From: DATBFX01 sp034667245
Lineage (GTDB): Bacteria; Chloroflexota; Chloroflexia; Thermomicrobiales; UBA6265
Direction: 5' to 3'
DNA length: 17,252 nucleotides
NCBI GenBank assembly: GCA_034667245.1
Contig: JAXDKI010000171.1
Location: 1-17,252, forward strand
The position numbers were made by a program, and so were the translations under genes. The notes beneath the pieces were generated by a model. That model made no database searches. It saw only the letters and a program-made list of their open reading frames with translations, and was not told the origin of the DNA. How positions within the stretch are numbered: the first letter of the stretch is position 1; every line of letters starts with the position of its first letter. Below, piece after piece: positions 14,621 through 17,252 of the stretch.

Positions 14621-16885
14621 TTACGACCCCGTCGCCACGCCGAGTTTCAGCGTGCGGGCGAGGCCAAGGGCAGCATCGGGACTCAAGAAGCCGCCGAGTT
14701 CGGCGTCGACGTCATGCATGGTTTGTTCACTGAGAAGGATCTGGCCGCGGAACTGATCCGTCGGTTCAATCCCGGCAAAGGCTAGGAATTTGGCGAAGAT
14801 CGGTGGTGCCTCGAGGTCCGCGTGGCGGTCGAACCGCGCCGCGTGGGGCAGTGTTTCGACGTAGTTGGCGAAGGATGTGGCGTCGGCATAAAGACCGGGC
14901 AAGATGTCCTCGGCTTCGTTCGGCGCGCTCAGAAACCCGATGGAGTCGGCATTCGCCGGTGCCGTGTCATCGCCTGGCCAGGCCGCGGAATTCAAGAGTG
15001 CGACGAGATCGCGGTTTCGATTGAGGACCCCCCAGGTCTTGGCCTTGACCACCGTCGGATCGACCTCGGCGATGGCGGCATAGGCGAGTGTGCCCATCAG
15101 CGCCGCTGCAATCGCCTCCTGAGTCGTCCAGGTGTCGTCGTGCAGGAGCGTCCCCTCGACGATCGCCGACGCCAGCAACTCCGGCGATTCGCCGAAGAGC
15201 AGGCTATTGATGAGGATCGCGGCCGGCGTACCGTCGCCTTCGGTGTCGGACTGGCGGGCGGCCGGGGCGCTGTTCCGTAGATCCGCAAACAGAACCTGCA
15301 GCGGCACGCCATCCGGATTGTTGGCGTCGAAGATGGCGCCCAGGGCAAGATCCCACGGTTTGAGGGCGCCAAGCATCAGGGTCGCGGCACGTAGCGACGG
15401 ATCGGGAATCAACTCCGCCGTGCGTGCGTTGCCGTATCGCGCCATCAGGGCATCCTTCGCGTCCGTCGGCAGTTCGCTTGCGTCGAGGAATGCGGCGAGC
15501 GACTCGCGCCCGGCTTCCTCGCTCAGTGTCTTGCCGGTCCGCTTGGCGCCCGACGGATCGAATAGGGCTGGATCGCGGGGTGCAAACGGACGAGCGTCGA
15601 GCGAGACCTTGCTCGCCAGCCTCCCGCCGCCGCTCGCCTCGCGGATATCGGTCGTCATGTGTAGACCGAGCACCTGGACGAGCTTTACCGCTCGTTTCGG
15701 TGTAATCACCTTGCCGACGCCGCGGTCGATGACCGCCAGCATCTCCTCGCCGTAGTACGGTTCCTTGCCGAGCGCCTTTCCGCCAGGAAATCGGGCGATG
15801 AGGGCGGCCGTCGTTTGCTGCCCCGGCGAGCCGATGTTGAGGAGCGAGTCGTAGAAACCGTCAGCCTCGACGACGTAGCGGATACTCTCGTAGTCGAACT
15901 CGCCGAAGTAGCCGCCGACGAAGACGTCGCCGAGCGTCGAGGTCGCGATCCCGACCTGACCCGCGCCGCCCCGTCCGGTCGAGTTGAGCAGCGCCAGCAA
16001 CTCCAGATTGTTGAAGAACGCGAGATCGGTGCCCTGATAGGCGGCCCTAGGGTCGACGAGCAGGACCTCGGCGTAGCAGATCGTGTCGAGGATGTTGGCG
16101 ACGATCTCCTCTTCGGCCGAGTTGCCGTCTCCGCCATGGAGCGACTCGTGAACGACCACCGGGATCAGTTGCACCGGCGGCTCGCCCGCGTATGCCGAGT
16201 CGACGACCATGGAGTGCCGTCCGTCGCGGGGATCCTCGTAGAGCGTCGCGATCGCGCCGGCAAAGCCGATGTTGTCGAAGTCCACCGTCCGATACGGTTC
16301 ACCGGATGGGTTCTCTCCGTCGAGAACGGCGCGAATCGTCGCCTCGTACGGGTCCCAGTCCGTGAGCATCAGCAAACTCGCCCGCAAGGTCGGCGCAGGG
16401 ACAATCCGCTTCACTTTCCGGCTGTCGAACGAGGCCAGCGTGTCATCGATCCTGCTCTCTGCAAGACCGCGCAACTCCAAAAAGCGCTGGAGGTGATCGC
16501 GCGCCTCACCCTCGGTCAGCGGTTGAGCCTCCGGGGCCTCGACCGGAAATGCCTTTTCCGCTCCCTCCTCGATGATGAAGGGGCGAGAGCGCATGATGCG
16601 ATCGGCGCTCAGCGAAGTATCGAACGGCGCGAGCTGCAGATCTTGCAGCTCGTCTTCGTCGGTCGATGTCTGCGAAGTCGGCATCAGATACCGCAACGCC
16701 CGGTGCACCCGTGACGATACGCCGCCGGCGGGCGATCCGGGAACGGCTCCGACCGGCTTCATGGCCGGGGCGACGAACACCATCGCCAGGAGGAAGGGGA
16801 GGACATAGAAGCAGAGATTCGGGCGCCGAGGTGCCACTCTCCTGGAGTGAGCCTGAGCATGACGATTCGTCTTTTGTCTGCCCAT
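14621..16885 (-). CDS. exported zinc-metallopeptidase-like protein with a duplicated domain
   Basis: 754 residues, no family recognised. The N-terminus is signal-like: basic residues 3-21, hydrophobic core CFYVLPFLLAMVFVAPAM (25-42) and a possible cut near Ala47. A polar stretch follows. Domain copy 1 (about 127-412) holds VVVHESLHGGDGNSAEEEI, a HExxH zinc motif (His246, Glu247, His250) followed by a Glu cluster at 258-260 that could supply a third ligand, as in gluzincins. Domain copy 2 (about 459-751) aligns along its length (LRAATLML against LRASLLML, LVALLNS against LLALLNS), but reads IVEGTLLHDD at the motif and so cannot bind zinc the same way. ATG 16885 is preferred over ATG 16990 in the same frame, because it starts the signal peptide directly and lies downstream of a possible promoter. 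Neither start has a strong ribosome binding site. It may act on cell-surface or extracellular proteins; the substrate is unknown. Confidence 0.8.
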   Translation of the reverse strand: MGRQKTNRHAQAHSRRVAPRRPNLCFYVLPFLLAMVFVAPAMKPVGAVPGSPAGGVSSRVHRALRYLMPTSQTSTDEDELQDLQLAPFDTSLSADRIMRSRPFIIEEGAEKAFPVEAPEAQPLTEGEARDHLQRFLELRGLAESRIDDTLASFDSRKVKRIVPAPTLRASLLMLTDWDPYEATIRAVLDGENPSGEPYRTVDFDNIGFAGAIATLYEDPRDGRHSMVVDSAYAGEPPVQLIPVVVHESLHGGDGNSAEEEIVANILDTICYAEVLLVDPRAAYQGTDLAFFNNLELLALLNSTGRGGAGQVGIATSTLGDVFVGGYFGEFDYESIRYVVEADGFYDSLLNIGSPGQQTTAALIARFPGGKALGKEPYYGEEMLAVIDRGVGKVITPKRAVKLVQVLGLHMTTDIREASGGGRLASKVSLDARPFAPRDPALFDPSGAKRTGKTLSEEAGRESLAAFLDASELPTDAKDALMARYGNARTAELIPDPSLRAATLMLGALKPWDLALGAIFDANNPDGVPLQVLFADLRNSAPAARQSDTEGDGTPAAILINSLLFGESPELLASAIVEGTLLHDDTWTTQEAIAAALMGTLAYAAIAEVDPTVVKAKTWGVLNRNRDLVALLNSAAWPGDDTAPANADSIGFLSAPNEAEDILPGLYADATSFANYVETLPHAARFDRHADLEAPPIFAKFLAFAGIEPTDQFRGQILLSEQTMHDVDAELGGFLSPDAALGLARTLKLGVATGS
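14633..16507 (-). repeat. internal tandem domain duplication
   Basis: Two diverged copies of a domain of about 290 residues: copy 1 at 15650-16507 with HExxH, copy 2 at 14633-15511 without it. Matching landmarks include AVLDGENPSGEP against AIFDANNPDGVP and ITPKRAVKLVQVLGL against LSPDAALGLARTLKL. Confidence 0.75.
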
Positions 16886-16936
16886 GGCACTGCACCCATC
16901 CGCTCGTCCGCCTATTTCCGGACCTCCCCGCTGGCC

Positions 16937-16942
16937 AGTATA
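16937..16942 (-). promoter_or_regulatory. possible -10 box for the metallopeptidase-like gene
   Basis: TATACT on the minus strand, about 50 bases before ATG 16885. The best -35 candidate at 17 bases (TGATCG) is poor. Confidence 0.35.
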
Positions 16943-17030
16943 CGCAGTCGGTACGTGAACGATCAGCCATAAACGTGGGCCAATTGTCATGGTCTCGGCC
17001 CGATGCAGGTCTCAGGACGGCCTCTCAAGA

Positions 17031-17054
17031 GCGACTCGGATCGCCGCGAGTCGC
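17031..17054 (-). terminator. hairpin after the rhodanese gene
   Basis: GCGACTCG (17031-17038) pairs perfectly with CGAGTCGC (17047-17054) around an 8-base loop, 5 bases after the rhodanese stop codon. Little T follows on the minus strand (TCTTGAG), so it is a weak or Rho-assisted terminator at best. Confidence 0.45.
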
Positions 17055-17059
17055 CGGCA

Positions 17060-17252
17060 TTACAGGGGCGCGAACTCGTTCCCAGGTCTGGTCGCCCACC
17101 CCGCCCAACCGCGGTCGTAGATGAGGAATTCTGAATATCCCATCAACGCCAGGACGAGCCACGACTGCGCCGCCTCAACCCCGAACCGCGCGTAGAGGAC
17201 GATGCGGCGGTTGGGCGTGGCGCCGACAGCGGTCAGGGTAGCCGAGATCTCC
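17060..17252 (-). CDS. C-terminal part of a rhodanese-type sulfurtransferase (5' truncated)
   Basis: The gene enters from the right edge and stops at TAA (17060-17062). The last 63 residues match the end of two-domain thiosulfate/3-mercaptopyruvate sulfurtransferases: NRRIVLYARFGVEAA, then a helix SWLVLALMGY, then the FLIYDRGWAGWATRPG ending, comparable to YDGSWSEWG in that family. In active members the residue after the Tyr of the loop is the sulfur-carrying Cys (YCxxG). Here it is Ala (YARFG, codon GCG), so this domain is probably not a normal sulfurtransferase. The rest of the gene lies outside the window. Too little is visible to tell a two-domain protein from a fusion. Confidence 0.75.
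   Translation of the reverse strand, partial: EISATLTAVGATPNRRIVLYARFGVEAAQSWLVLALMGYSEFLIYDRGWAGWATRPGNEFAPL

Overview
The window looks like ordinary chromosomal DNA from a GC-rich bacterium. The Lon, MFS_3-type exporter, ROK kinase, ChaB and large secreted Ig-repeat proteins would fit a Thermomicrobia/Chloroflexi-type organism. That assignment is inference from gene style and composition; no rRNA or tRNA was seen. There are no insertion sequences, integrases, phage genes or CRISPR arrays.

Left part (1-6438). A gene tail (1-66) is followed by pdxH, which makes pyridoxal phosphate. Convergent to it on the minus strand is a two-gene unit: a ROK-family sugar kinase, then a SIS-domain protein resembling 6-phospho-3-hexuloisomerase. 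Divergent from the kinase is a long Lon protease gene with a basic N-terminal tail and an acidic insertion. It ends in a near-ideal palindromic terminator. A small chaB-like gene and a 108-residue protein of unknown function follow on the plus strand.

Middle part (6439-9534). About 400 bases without a confident gene hold an AT-rich hairpin and a pair of mutually exclusive GC-rich hairpins. Next, on the minus strand, an MFS exporter and a membrane metalloprotease of site-2 protease (M50) type lie 7 bases apart and probably share a transcript. Upstream of the exporter is a large inverted repeat whose arms resemble a short palindromic repeat that is scattered through many bacterial genomes. It may also terminate the gene before it.

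Right part (9532-17252), all minus strand. Two large exported proteins dominate. One (1604 residues) joins an M23/LytM-like domain lacking one expected zinc ligand, a fibronectin-like domain, nine Ig/TIG-like modules in a duplicated four-module block, a cysteine-rich RlpA/DPBB-like domain, a Thr/Pro-rich linker and a DNRLRE-like C-terminal domain. The other (754 residues) contains two copies of one large domain: the first has a HExxH zinc-protease motif, and the second has lost it. The window ends inside a rhodanese-type sulfurtransferase whose active-site Cys position is Ala.

No defence, secretion or biosynthetic system is complete here. The most unusual material is the pair of large exported proteins, where catalytic-looking domains sit next to degenerate copies, and the several structured non-coding segments.
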